Assembly: GCA_902766125.1 (NCBI GenBank)
Contig: CACXCG010000054.1
Coordinates: 1-64,000, forward strand
DNA: 64,000 nucleotides
Source of the DNA: an uncultured Spirochaetaceae bacterium
GTDB taxonomy: Bacteria; Spirochaetota; Spirochaetia; Treponematales; Treponemataceae
Direction: 5' to 3'
How positions within the stretch are numbered: the first letter of the stretch is position 1; each line of letters begins with the position of its first letter. Shown here one piece after another: positions 25,172 through 33,807 of this stretch. A program made the position numbers and the translations under genes. The notes beneath the pieces were generated by a model. The model was given only the letters and a program-made list of their open reading frames with translations. It did no database searches and was not told the origin of the DNA.

Positions 25172-27052
25172 TCACTCCCATCCGAACGTTGCGGGGGGCT
25201 TGTTGCTCAAGTCGTAGAAGATTGCGTCTATTGCTGGTATTGCGGCTATGTCGCTTACGATGGCGGTCAACAGGTCCTGCGGTAACCATGCAAAGCGTGC
25301 AGTCATTACATCTTCTGAACACAGTGGCCGTAACACAATACTGCAGTGGTCAGCGCTGCTTGCGTACGGTAAGTTTATGGTCAGGTGCTGGAAGATTTTT
25401 TCGTACCAGCCGTTTTTGTGCAAAGCGGTAAGCATAATGTCATCTGCCAGGCGAATCTGATCTAACCTGTCTTTTGTGCAATAGCCTTTCTGCAGTTTCA
25501 TCTGACTGTTGTCAATTTCAGGATTCTGATACAGGCGGATAATGCAGCGGTTTAAGTAGGTTGCATTGTTAGTGATTGCACTTGATGCCTGTTCCAGTTT
25601 TTCCCATTTGTGCGGTAAGTGAGAAAATCCCTGTCCTTCATCGCCAAAGTCAAGCACTGCAGGGAAACGGTATGTCCTGAAGTCTCCCTGTACACCTACA
25701 GAACGAACGGGCAGTACGTAGCGGTTCAGTTTTGCAGAGCATTTTTCGCAGAACATATCCAATTCAATTTCTTCAAGTTCTTTCTGTGCTTTCTGCATGT
25801 CCTGTTTGTCACTGTCGCTTTGGATTCCGTCGGAACACAGAACGTTTATGCTTAATCCAGGACCGGGGAAGGGATGGCGCATGACAAGATCATCTTCAAG
25901 TCCAAGCTTTTTTCCAATAGAACGAACTTCATCCTTATACAAATCTTTTAAGGGTTCAATGATAAGTCCTTTTGCAATCAGCTGCTGAATTCCGTCAACG
26001 CGGTTGTGATGCGTTTTTATGACGTGAGAATTTTTTGTTCCGCCGCTTTCGATAATATCGGGATACAGTGTGCCCTGTGCAAGCATCCACTGATTTTCGT
26101 CAAGCTTCTGTTTTGCAACAACTTCGTTTCTGACGGTAATAAAGTTTTCGCCTACAGCCATTCGTTTTTTCTGCGGGTCAGTCAAACCTTCTACTGCTTT
26201 TAAGAAACTTGCACTTGCATCTTCAACAATAAAGTTTGTAAATCCGTGAGAGCGGTATGCATCTGCAACATGTGCGCTTTCGTCTTTTCTCATAAAGCCG
26301 TTGTCTATGTGTAAACCAAGTACGCGGTCTTGTCCCAGTGCTTTATTTAAAAGTGCAAATGCAACGGTTGAATCAACACCGCCGCTTAAAAACAGAAGTA
26401 CGTTCTTGTCTTTAGCATCAGTTTTAATTGATTCAAGAATGTGATTGAGTACGGTATCTTCGTCCCAGTTTCTTTCCATTCCGCAGATGTGTGCAAAGTT
26501 TTCAAAAATTGTATTTCCTTCCGGAGTGTCTTTTACTTCGCAGTGACACTGAAGGCTGAACCGTTTTCGTTTTAAATCCTGAAGTGCTGCATACGGACAG
26601 TCTTTTGTCGAACCGATTACTTCAAATCCATCTGCAAGTTTAAGCACTCCATCCTGATGACTCATCCAGACCTGTGTGGTGTCTTCTATTGATTTTAAAA
26701 GCGGAGAAGTTTTTCCTGCTTCGGTTTTGTTCAGGTGAGCAATGCCAAATTCGCCGACAGCAGCTTTCTGTACGGTTCCTCCGTAGTGCTTTGCCATTGC
26801 GTGGTGACCGTAGCACAAACCCAGTACCGGAATGTCGAGCGACAGAATGTCTTCGTTGAATTCCGGAATGTTTTCATCATATACAGAGGCAGGACCGCCG
26901 GAAAGAACAATGCCTTTTGCATTTTTTACTTTTTCTGTTTCAACCGACGGAAGTTCTATTTCTGAATAATAGCCCAGCATGCGGAATCGTTTTGCAATTA
27001 AGTGTGCGTACTGACTTCCAAAATCTAAGACGACGATTCTGTCTCTGCTCAT
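25172..27052 (-). CDS. guaA: GMP synthase (glutamine-hydrolysing), long form
   Basis: It converts XMP to GMP. Residues 1-190 are a class I glutaminase with Cys80 in VLGLCYGHH and a His170/Glu172 pair, written QCHCEV instead of the usual QFHPEV. The ATP pyrophosphatase domain starts with LSGGVDS at 222-228. The C-terminal half has about 100 extra residues (626 in all, against about 525 in E. coli), as in the eukaryotic-type enzyme, and ends NKPPATFGWE. AAGGAG precedes the ATG. It starts one base after the pyrG stop, so the two form an operon. Confidence 0.94.
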   Translation of the reverse strand: MSRDRIVVLDFGSQYAHLIAKRFRMLGYYSEIELPSVETEKVKNAKGIVLSGGPASVYDENIPEFNEDILSLDIPVLGLCYGHHAMAKHYGGTVQKAAVGEFGIAHLNKTEAGKTSPLLKSIEDTTQVWMSHQDGVLKLADGFEVIGSTKDCPYAALQDLKRKRFSLQCHCEVKDTPEGNTIFENFAHICGMERNWDEDTVLNHILESIKTDAKDKNVLLFLSGGVDSTVAFALLNKALGQDRVLGLHIDNGFMRKDESAHVADAYRSHGFTNFIVEDASASFLKAVEGLTDPQKKRMAVGENFITVRNEVVAKQKLDENQWMLAQGTLYPDIIESGGTKNSHVIKTHHNRVDGIQQLIAKGLIIEPLKDLYKDEVRSIGKKLGLEDDLVMRHPFPGPGLSINVLCSDGIQSDSDKQDMQKAQKELEEIELDMFCEKCSAKLNRYVLPVRSVGVQGDFRTYRFPAVLDFGDEGQGFSHLPHKWEKLEQASSAITNNATYLNRCIIRLYQNPEIDNSQMKLQKGYCTKDRLDQIRLADDIMLTALHKNGWYEKIFQHLTINLPYASSADHCSIVLRPLCSEDVMTARFAWLPQDLLTAIVSDIAAIPAIDAIFYDLSNKPPATFGWE

Positions 27053-27053
27053 G

Positions 27054-28655
27054 TTAGCGCTCCTTGTGAATGATGCTTGCTTTTATAAACTCGCGGAACA
27101 ACGGACCTGCTTTGTTTGGACGGCTCTTGAATTCAGGGTGGAACTGACCTCCCAGCATCCACGGGTGATTGGGAACTTCTACGATTTCAACAAGATCACG
27201 CTCGGGGTTTACACCTGCAATAATCAGTCCTGCATTCTTAAGGTCTTCACGGAATTTGTTGTTGAACTCGTAACGGTGGCGGTGGCGTTCCCAGATTGTC
27301 TTACTCTGGTAAGCCTGATAGGTGAGTGTATCCGGCTGAACGGTACATTCAAATTTTCCAAGACGCAACGTTCCGCCTAAAATCTTTCCGTTCTGATCTG
27401 GCATAAGGTCAATGACCGGATGTGTTGTGTTTGCATCAATTTCTGTTGAGTGTGCATCTTTCCATCCAAGAACATTGCGTGCATATTCAATAACAACAAT
27501 CTGCATTCCAAGACAGATTCCAAAATACGGTACGTTGTGTGTGCGTGCATATTTTGCAGTAAGAACCATTCCCTCAATTCCGCGTGAACCAAATCCGCCG
27601 GGAACAATAATTCCGTCTGCAGAACTAAGCCGTTTTTCTACGGTTGCGTCATCGGTTAACTCTTCGCTGTCAACCCAGTCAATTTCTACTGACGCTTCGT
27701 TTGCAATTCCGCCGTGAATCAGACTTTCTACAACTGAAAGATATGCATCGTGCAGTGCAACATATTTTCCTACGAGTGCAATTTTGACATGCTTCTTTGG
27801 GTTTTCAAAAACGTGCACCATCTTTGCCCAGTCTTCAAGATGAGCTTCTGCGTTTATGCCCAGTGCTTTACAGACTGCTTTTCCCAGTCCTTCTTTTTCC
27901 ATGTTGAGCGGAACTTCGTAAATGCTTTTTGCGTTAAGGTTCTGAATGACTGAATCGCTTTCAACATTACAGAACAGAGCAATCTTTTCTTTTGTTGCTT
28001 CGTCAAGACGAACTTCGGTACGCAGCATGACAATGTTGGGCTGAATACCAAGTGCCTGCAGTTCTTTTACGGAATGCTGTGTTGGTTTTGTTTTTATTTC
28101 GTGTGCTTTTCCCATGTAGGGAATAAGTGTCAGGTGAATGTAGCAGCAGTTTTCTTCGCCTACCTGATATTTAATCTGACGGATTGCTTCTATGAAAGGA
28201 AGTGATTCTATGTCGCCGACGGTACCGCCGATTTCAGTGATGATGACATCTGCATTTGTTTCTTTTGTTGAAAGCAGCATGCGGCGTAAAATTTCGTCGG
28301 TTACGTTAGGAATAACCTGAACGGTTCCACCCTGATACTTTCCTTCGCGTTCGTTGCGTAAGACGGTTTCGTATACACGGCCGCTGGTGGTGTTGTTGCT
28401 CTGCGAAAGAACTGCATCGGTAAAGCGTTCGTAGTGACCTAAGTCAAGGTCTGTTTCTGCACCGTCATCGGTAACAAAAACTTCTCCGTGCTGGAGCGGA
28501 TTCATGGTGCCGGGGTCAATGTTAAGATAAGGATCAAATTTCTGGTTTACGACTTTTAATCCGCAGCTCTTAAGAATAAGTCCGATTGATGCTGCTGCAA
28601 TGCCTTTGCCCAGACCGCTTACAACGCCGCCTGTTATGAAAATGTACTTAGTCAT
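27054..28655 (-). CDS. pyrG: CTP synthase
   Basis: It aminates UTP to CTP using glutamine. The N-terminal synthase domain begins [17 protein letters not shown] and contains [11 protein letters not shown]. The C-terminal glutaminase has FGICLGMQ with the nucleophile and a late [11 protein letters not shown]. Length is 533 residues, normal. The ATG has CGGAG upstream, and TATAAT (28685-28690 read on the minus strand) may serve as the -10. It is followed directly by guaA. Confidence 0.96.
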   Translation of the reverse strand: MTKYIFITGGVVSGLGKGIAAASIGLILKSCGLKVVNQKFDPYLNIDPGTMNPLQHGEVFVTDDGAETDLDLGHYERFTDAVLSQSNNTTSGRVYETVLRNEREGKYQGGTVQVIPNVTDEILRRMLLSTKETNADVIITEIGGTVGDIESLPFIEAIRQIKYQVGEENCCYIHLTLIPYMGKAHEIKTKPTQHSVKELQALGIQPNIVMLRTEVRLDEATKEKIALFCNVESDSVIQNLNAKSIYEVPLNMEKEGLGKAVCKALGINAEAHLEDWAKMVHVFENPKKHVKIALVGKYVALHDAYLSVVESLIHGGIANEASVEIDWVDSEELTDDATVEKRLSSADGIIVPGGFGSRGIEGMVLTAKYARTHNVPYFGICLGMQIVVIEYARNVLGWKDAHSTEIDANTTHPVIDLMPDQNGKILGGTLRLGKFECTVQPDTLTYQAYQSKTIWERHRHRYEFNNKFREDLKNAGLIIAGVNPERDLVEIVEVPNHPWMLGGQFHPEFKSRPNKAGPLFREFIKASIIHKER

Positions 28656-28685
28656 CTAAAACTCCGTCTTAATTATGAAAGCATA

Positions 28686-30008
28686 TTATAACTGATATTC
28701 AGCTGTTCGTCCATAAACCTTGCCAAAGTAAGTGCTTACTTTTGACAGTGCCCGCTGGCTTGCTTCTGTATTTTTTTCAAGCAAAGAAAGAAATTCTTCT
28801 TCGCTTATGGTAACTAAAAGAACGTCGCTCTTTGCAATCGCTGTACTGGTGCGCGGTTCTGTAAGCAGACAGGATTCCTCGCCAAAAAACGAACCTGTTT
28901 CGTGGTAAGAAATGCGGGTTTTCCCCTGTTCCTGAACGATACCTTTTGCAATGTAGAACATGTTGCGGGTCGTATCGCCTGCGGTAAAAATATGTTCTCC
29001 CGTGTGATAGGTCGTTGTTGTCTTGTTGTTCTGCAGCAGGTGATCCGGACGGATGAACAGGGTACGCCGTATTGCTGCTCCTATATCAGTGTCATCGTGA
29101 TCGGGCAGTGTGTACAGTTCGGCAAGTAAGAGAGTGTCAAAAAACTGAACGACAAAAATATACTGTCCAAAAAATAACAGCAGGATAAAGAAGATCTGTA
29201 CTTCAAGCAAAAGAACAATGGCATTACTTAACACACCGTACACAATGTTGATGTTTGTCATGTTGATGAAAATACCAGTCAGCTGTGTAAAGGCCCAGAA
29301 GACAAACGTACAGGCTGCAGATGCAACTGCACAGATAAACCAGGACGGTTTTGAACGGCTCCAGATTTTGTAGCAGCAGGTAACAGCTATAAAAATAAGT
29401 ACGTTGGGAAGTGTTGTCGTAAGCCGTTCTGTCAGTACGATGATAAGTTCTGAAAACTGTGCAATAAACGGTGAAAAAAACGGCATGCGTAAGATAGCGC
29501 GCAGAATACCGATTGAAGAAACCAGAAGTGACAGAATAATGACAATGACGGCTTCTCCAGCAAAAATCAAAAGCTGCTGAATTACCGGCTGCGGTTCTAC
29601 TACCGCTTTGAAGATTCTGTTGAGGCTCTGGTTGACAGAAGAAAAGAATCGTCTTGCCATCATGATGATTGCAATTGAAATAACGATTTCAAATACGCCA
29701 AATCCGCGCAGCTGTGCTATGGAATCACGTAAATTTTCTGTGCTGAAAAACTGTGAAAAGAAATTGTATTTTTCCAGGAATGAAAACAGAATGTCCGGCG
29801 AAGCGTGAAAAATCTGCATCAAAATAACAAGTACCATCATCACGGTTGGAATGAGCGAAAATAAAAAACCAAATGCACAGGATGATGCATACGAAAATAA
29901 GTCATTCTTTCCCATGTGGGCTACGGTAAGGTATAACGATTGTAAAAATGTTACAAATGTAATTTTGTGAGGCTCTTTTGTTTTTGAGGAATCATTTGAT
30001 GAGTTCAC
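28686..30008 (-). CDS. YihY-family membrane protein fused to a cNMP-binding domain
   Basis: Residues about 40-300 have six hydrophobic segments with the YihY signature (YASSCAFGFLFSLIPTVMM, MMARRFFSSVNQSLNRIF). A loop follows, and then residues about 345-435 form a cyclic-nucleotide-binding domain (GEHIFTAGDTTRNMFYIAKG, GSFFGEESCLLTEPRTSTAI). The PRTSTA stretch is the phosphate-binding cassette position, where CAP has R-x-A. YihY proteins were once called RNase BN but are membrane transporters or scaffolds. The start is GTG, and it overlaps the stop of the PilZ gene by one base. Confidence 0.85.
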   Translation of the reverse strand: MNSSNDSSKTKEPHKITFVTFLQSLYLTVAHMGKNDLFSYASSCAFGFLFSLIPTVMMVLVILMQIFHASPDILFSFLEKYNFFSQFFSTENLRDSIAQLRGFGVFEIVISIAIIMMARRFFSSVNQSLNRIFKAVVEPQPVIQQLLIFAGEAVIVIILSLLVSSIGILRAILRMPFFSPFIAQFSELIIVLTERLTTTLPNVLIFIAVTCCYKIWSRSKPSWFICAVASAACTFVFWAFTQLTGIFINMTNINIVYGVLSNAIVLLLEVQIFFILLLFFGQYIFVVQFFDTLLLAELYTLPDHDDTDIGAAIRRTLFIRPDHLLQNNKTTTTYHTGEHIFTAGDTTRNMFYIAKGIVQEQGKTRISYHETGSFFGEESCLLTEPRTSTAIAKSDVLLVTISEEEFLSLLEKNTEASQRALSKVSTYFGKVYGRTAEYQL

Positions 30009-30961
30009 TACAGTGTGTCCGGTTCTGCTAACGGTGTTTCATCTGCAAAGGCTTGTTCTGCAGGAGTGTCTTCTTTTTTCTCTCCTTCTTTTTTTGCATC
30101 CTTTTCTTCTTCTTTCTTACCAAGAATTTTTGAAAGCGGTAAGTTGTAGTTCATGTCATCGGGATGCATTTTTTCAATCTGGTCATTCAGTTTTTTTTGC
30201 AGAAGAATGGATACGTATTCGCGTACAATGTTTTTTGTTCCGGTAGATGCCTGGACAAACAGGAGTACTGCGGTGTTCTTGTCTTCATCTTCGTCTTCTT
30301 TTACGGCAAAACACAATAAGTCTACGCGGATTGCACGGTGCAGCTGAAGGGAAGCCTCTCGAATCATCATATTTTTTTCTATGTGGAGCGGACTGTTCTT
30401 TGAAACTTCAACCGCACATCCTACAGAAGAAATGTTCAAAAGCGGAAGTGAATACATTTTGCCGTCCAGGTTTATGAAAAGCTGAGCAGCTTTAATATCG
30501 TCACATTCAGCACGAACGTATTTACGGATTCCCTTTGCACCGTTACGGTCAAGCTGCTCAATAAATGCGGCGGTAATGTTGTCTTCTAGTCCCTGCAGCA
30601 GAATGATTCCGCAGTTGATTTCTGTGTTTGCAAAAAAATCATCCTGCTGTGAGTCAGTAAGACCTTTGGTAAAGATGCCTATGCGTACGTCCTGAATTTC
30701 CGGAGTGTGCTGAATAGATGTTATGAAGTTAATCCATGCACGTTTGCTTAAGACGGTGTCGACGTAAATGTACAGAATGGAGTGGGGGTTGTTGACAAGA
30801 ATGTTCTTCATGTTCTTGTAGTCACCTACGATGTAGATTTCGTACTCGAGCATTCTGAGCCGGGAGATGTTCTGTTTGACAAAGTTGTACGGCGGATCAA
30901 GAAAGAAAATCTTTCTTCCGAGCGAGACTTTATTCTGTGCTTTCTCCTGTTCCTCAGCCAT
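30008..30961 (-). CDS. PilZ-domain protein, probable c-di-GMP receptor
   Basis: Residues about 15-145 look like a degenerate receiver fold (KIFFLDPPYN, LYIYVDTVLS). Residues about 147-270 form a PilZ domain with RKYVRAEC as the RxxxR-type loop and LPLLNISSVGCAVEV as the second motif. PilZ proteins bind c-di-GMP and control motility and adhesion in treponemes. The C-terminus is a highly charged Lys/Glu tail. GGAGA precedes the ATG. It is cotranscribed with the YihY-cNMP gene, so two second-messenger sensors share an operon. Confidence 0.78.
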   Translation of the reverse strand: MAEEQEKAQNKVSLGRKIFFLDPPYNFVKQNISRLRMLEYEIYIVGDYKNMKNILVNNPHSILYIYVDTVLSKRAWINFITSIQHTPEIQDVRIGIFTKGLTDSQQDDFFANTEINCGIILLQGLEDNITAAFIEQLDRNGAKGIRKYVRAECDDIKAAQLFINLDGKMYSLPLLNISSVGCAVEVSKNSPLHIEKNMMIREASLQLHRAIRVDLLCFAVKEDEDEDKNTAVLLFVQASTGTKNIVREYVSILLQKKLNDQIEKMHPDDMNYNLPLSKILGKKEEEKDAKKEGEKKEDTPAEQAFADETPLAEPDTL

Positions 30962-30992
30962 CTTTCATCTCCCTAAGAACTTTTACTCCATA

Positions 30993-31102
30993 CGCAAGAA
31001 TTTCCCGAAGGAAACCTCTTTCCCTTCTTGCGAGAATTTTTACGAAGTAAAAATTCTCGTTAAGATTGGCAGATTTTTAGTTTCTAGAAATCTGCCAATC
31101 TT
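30993..31102. repeat. Serial hairpin element at the asnS 3' end
   Basis: Three hairpins abut. CGCAAGAA (30993-31000) pairs with TTCTTGCG (31025-31032) and encloses TTTCC/GGAAA repeats that can pair two ways. CGAGAATTTTTAC (31031-31043) pairs perfectly with 31047-31059 over a GAA loop. A 15-bp perfect stem joins 31062-31076 to 31088-31102, and the second arm is the last coding part of asnS. Confidence 0.75.
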
Positions 31103-32547
31103 GGAGCCCTGGGGTATGGAATTACATCTCTGATGTTTGTCATTCCCGTTATGTAGCGTAACAGTCGTTCAAATCCCAGACCGAATCCTGAATGCGGAAC
31201 AGAACCAAAGCGGCGAAGATCAAGGTACCACTGGTAGTTGGTCATATCCATTCCGCGTTCAGTACAAACGGCAAGCAGTTTGTCGTAATTTTCTTCGCGT
31301 TCAGAACCGCCTGTTATTTCGCCCAGGCCCGGAACCAGTACGTCAACTGCACGAACAGTTATGCGTCCCTGTTCATCAGGTTCATTCTGCTTCATGTAGA
31401 ATGCTTTTACGTCGCGCGGATAGTTGTAAACCATAACTGGCGACTTATAGATTGTTTCAGTAAGATAGCGTTCATGTTCAGTCTGAAGCTCTTTACCCCA
31501 GGTGATGGGGAATTCAAACTTGTCGTTGAACTTTTCAAGCTGTTCTACAGCTTCGGTATAACTGATGCGTTTGAACGGTGTGTCTACAACATGCTTAAGC
31601 TGAGCAATAACTCCCGGCTGAATGCGTTTTTCAAAGAACTCCATGTCTTCGCTGCATTTAGTCAGTGCCCAGTTGAGTAAGTATTTAAGGAACTCTTCTT
31701 CAAGATCCATGTCATCAAACAGATCAAAGAAAGCCATTTCCGGTTCACACATCCAGAATTCGCTCAAGTGACGCGGTGTGTTTGAATTTTCTGCACGGAA
31801 TGTCGGTCCAAAGGTGTACACACGGCTTAATGCAGTGGCAAGTGTTTCTGCTTCAAGCTGACCGCTTACCGTAAGGTTTGCTTTTTTACCAAAGAAGTCT
31901 TTGCTGTAATCGACAATCTTGTGTGCGTCTTCTATCTTCATGCCGTTCTGACCTGCTTTAACTGCAAGTTCTGCAATCTTTTCAAGAGAGAGCGTAGTTA
32001 CCTGGAACATTTCTCCTGCACCTTCTGCATCGGAACAGGTGATTTCCGGTGTGTTGATGTACACGAAGCCGCGTTCCTGGAAGAAGGTATGCAGTGCAAT
32101 TGCCATCTGACTTCTCATGCGGAATACAGCACCAAAGGTATTGGTACGTGCACGCAGGTGAGCATTGTCGCGAAGGTATTCCATGCTCATGTTTTTTTTC
32201 TGCAGCGGGAATTCTTCGGGAGGACATGCACCCAGAACTTCAAGAGACTGCAGGGTAACTTCTACTGCCTGTCCGCTTGCCGGTGAGGGAACAATAATGC
32301 CCTGTGCTTTTACCGATGCACCTGTTGAAACAAGCTTGAGAGCATCTTCTATAGCGTTTGCATCTGCACCCTGAGCAGGGACTGAACGGTCAAACGTAAG
32401 CTGTATGGAAGCAAAGCAGCTTCCGTCATTTACCTGAATAAATACGAGGTTTTTTGAATCGCGTTTTGTGCGTACCCATCCGCAGACAGTCACCTGACGT
32501 CCGTCGGGGTTAGAGGTAAGCAAATCCTTTATAAGTGTTGGTTTCAT
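31084..32547 (-). CDS. asnS: Asparaginyl-tRNA synthetase
   Basis: It charges tRNA-Asn. The N-terminal OB domain carries VCGWVRTKRDSKNLVFIQVN. The class II catalytic core has TFGPTFRAENSNTPRHLSEFWM (motif 2) and GFGLGFERLLRYITGM (motif 3), and the protein ends RDVIPYPRAPRLADF as expected. Length is 487 residues. The last codons form one arm of a 15-bp inverted repeat with downstream DNA. TATAAT ends eight bases before the ATG, so the leader is at most one or two bases. Confidence 0.96.
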   Translation of the reverse strand: MKPTLIKDLLTSNPDGRQVTVCGWVRTKRDSKNLVFIQVNDGSCFASIQLTFDRSVPAQGADANAIEDALKLVSTGASVKAQGIIVPSPASGQAVEVTLQSLEVLGACPPEEFPLQKKNMSMEYLRDNAHLRARTNTFGAVFRMRSQMAIALHTFFQERGFVYINTPEITCSDAEGAGEMFQVTTLSLEKIAELAVKAGQNGMKIEDAHKIVDYSKDFFGKKANLTVSGQLEAETLATALSRVYTFGPTFRAENSNTPRHLSEFWMCEPEMAFFDLFDDMDLEEEFLKYLLNWALTKCSEDMEFFEKRIQPGVIAQLKHVVDTPFKRISYTEAVEQLEKFNDKFEFPITWGKELQTEHERYLTETIYKSPVMVYNYPRDVKAFYMKQNEPDEQGRITVRAVDVLVPGLGEITGGSEREENYDKLLAVCTERGMDMTNYQWYLDLRRFGSVPHSGFGLGFERLLRYITGMTNIRDVIPYPRAPRLADF

Positions 32548-32555
32548 AATGTTCT

Positions 32556-32584
32556 ATTATAACGCACTTACCCAATCTTATCAA
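32556..32584 (-). promoter_or_regulatory. asnS promoter, near-leaderless
   Basis: On the minus strand TTGATA-N17-TATAAT lies eight bases before the ATG at 32547. It is back to back with the promoter of the deacetylase gene. Confidence 0.75.
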
Positions 32585-32598
32585 TAACACCGCTTGTG

Positions 32599-32627
32599 TT
32601 GATTTTTCCTGAGCCTTTTACTATTAT
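32599..32627 (+). promoter_or_regulatory. Promoter of the YibQ-like gene, leaderless
   Basis: TTGATT-N17-TATTAT, then six bases to the ATG at 32634. No Shine-Dalgarno site is present. Confidence 0.7.
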
Positions 32628-32633
32628 GTCGCT

Positions 32634-33785
32634 ATGGCGGGGACACGACGCAGTTCATCCAAAAATACAAATAAAGCCTCTTCTGCTAAGAATACAAAAC
32701 GCACGGGTACACGAAGAAAGACACGCAAGTCAAAAGTAAAGCTTGACGCGCGTAAAGTGTTTATTGCAGCCCTTGCCATGGTAACCGTCTGTCTTCTGTT
32801 TTTAGTGGGGTTTGGTCTGGTAAAGCCGGCACTGTCAGGTCTTGCTGCAGAACATACTGTTGAAAAACCGGTAGAGACACCAAAATCAACCGAGACTCCA
32901 AAGACAACAGAGACTCCGGAAACAACTGAGACTCCGAAAAAGCCAGAAACCCCGAAAACAACAGAGACTCCAAAGACAACTGAGACTCCAAAGACAACAG
33001 AAAACCCGAAAACAACAGAGAGTCCTAAAACAACGGAAACTCCGAAAACAACAGAGACTCCGAAACAAAATCCGCAGAAACCAAAGTATGACATTCCTCC
33101 TGCAAAAAACGGAGCAAAACTTGTCTTTGTCATTGATGATGCCGGCCTTAATGTTGCAAATGTAAAAAAATATACGGAACTGCCCTTTGTGCTTACGGTT
33201 GCCGTTCTTCCGCAGTTATCTCATTCAAAAGACTGTGCGTGGGTCGTGCGTTCTTCGGGTAAGGAATTGATTTTACATCAGCCCATGCAGAGTTTAAATC
33301 TTTCGCTTAACCCGGGTGCCGGTGCCATTACGCCGGACATGAGCGGTTCGCAGATAGAGATGCAGTTGAAAGAAAATCTTTCTGAACTGGGACCTGGAGT
33401 AAAAGGGTTTAACAATCATGAAGGTTCGCTTATAACTGAAGATTTAAATAAAATGACATTCATACTTGGCACTGCAAAAGCAGAAGGTGTATACTTTCTT
33501 GACTCGCGTACCTCGGCAAACAGTCAGGCGGTACAGGCAGCCCTTGAACACGACATGAACATTGTTGAACGCAATGCTCCGTTTCTGGACAACACGCTTA
33601 CCCGGGATGCAATGCTTTCTGAATTGCTGAAAGGACTTTCTGTTGCTAACCGTGACGGATATGCAGTGATGATTGGTCATGTTGATAAGTCTGCGTCAAT
33701 CTTACCAGAGCTGCTTTCTGATTTGTATCCGTATCTGGTTGAAGCAGGATATACTTTTGCAACTCCCGGTATGCTGGTAAAGTAA
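32634..33785 (+). CDS. Divergent polysaccharide deacetylase family protein (YibQ type)
   Basis: The basic N-terminus with one transmembrane helix (residues about 42-62) anchors the protein. A long Thr/Pro/Glu/Lys linker spans residues about 78-145, then the catalytic-like domain begins KLVFVIDDAGLN and contains ELILHQPMQSL, NNHEGS and FLDSRTS. These are the DD, H and D positions of the divergent deacetylase (DUF610) fold. The domain would sit in the periplasm and act on envelope glycans. tsaD follows. Confidence 0.82.
   Translation: MAGTRRSSSKNTNKASSAKNTKRTGTRRKTRKSKVKLDARKVFIAALAMVTVCLLFLVGFGLVKPALSGLAAEHTVEKPVETPKSTETPKTTETPETTETPKKPETPKTTETPKTTETPKTTENPKTTESPKTTETPKTTETPKQNPQKPKYDIPPAKNGAKLVFVIDDAGLNVANVKKYTELPFVLTVAVLPQLSHSKDCAWVVRSSGKELILHQPMQSLNLSLNPGAGAITPDMSGSQIEMQLKENLSELGPGVKGFNNHEGSLITEDLNKMTFILGTAKAEGVYFLDSRTSANSQAVQAALEHDMNIVERNAPFLDNTLTRDAMLSELLKGLSVANRDGYAVMIGHVDKSASILPELLSDLYPYLVEAGYTFATPGMLVK
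32872..33066 (+). repeat. In-frame tandem repeat coding a Thr-Pro-Glu-Lys linker
   Basis: About eleven imperfect 18-bp units encode a six-residue motif close to ETPKTT, with variants such as ENPKTT and ESPKTT. Units differ mainly at third positions and in a few codons. Copy number could change by slippage without shifting the frame, altering the reach of the outer domain. Confidence 0.85.
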
Positions 33786-33807
33786 AAGAGAATAAGAGAA
33801 GGTAAAT

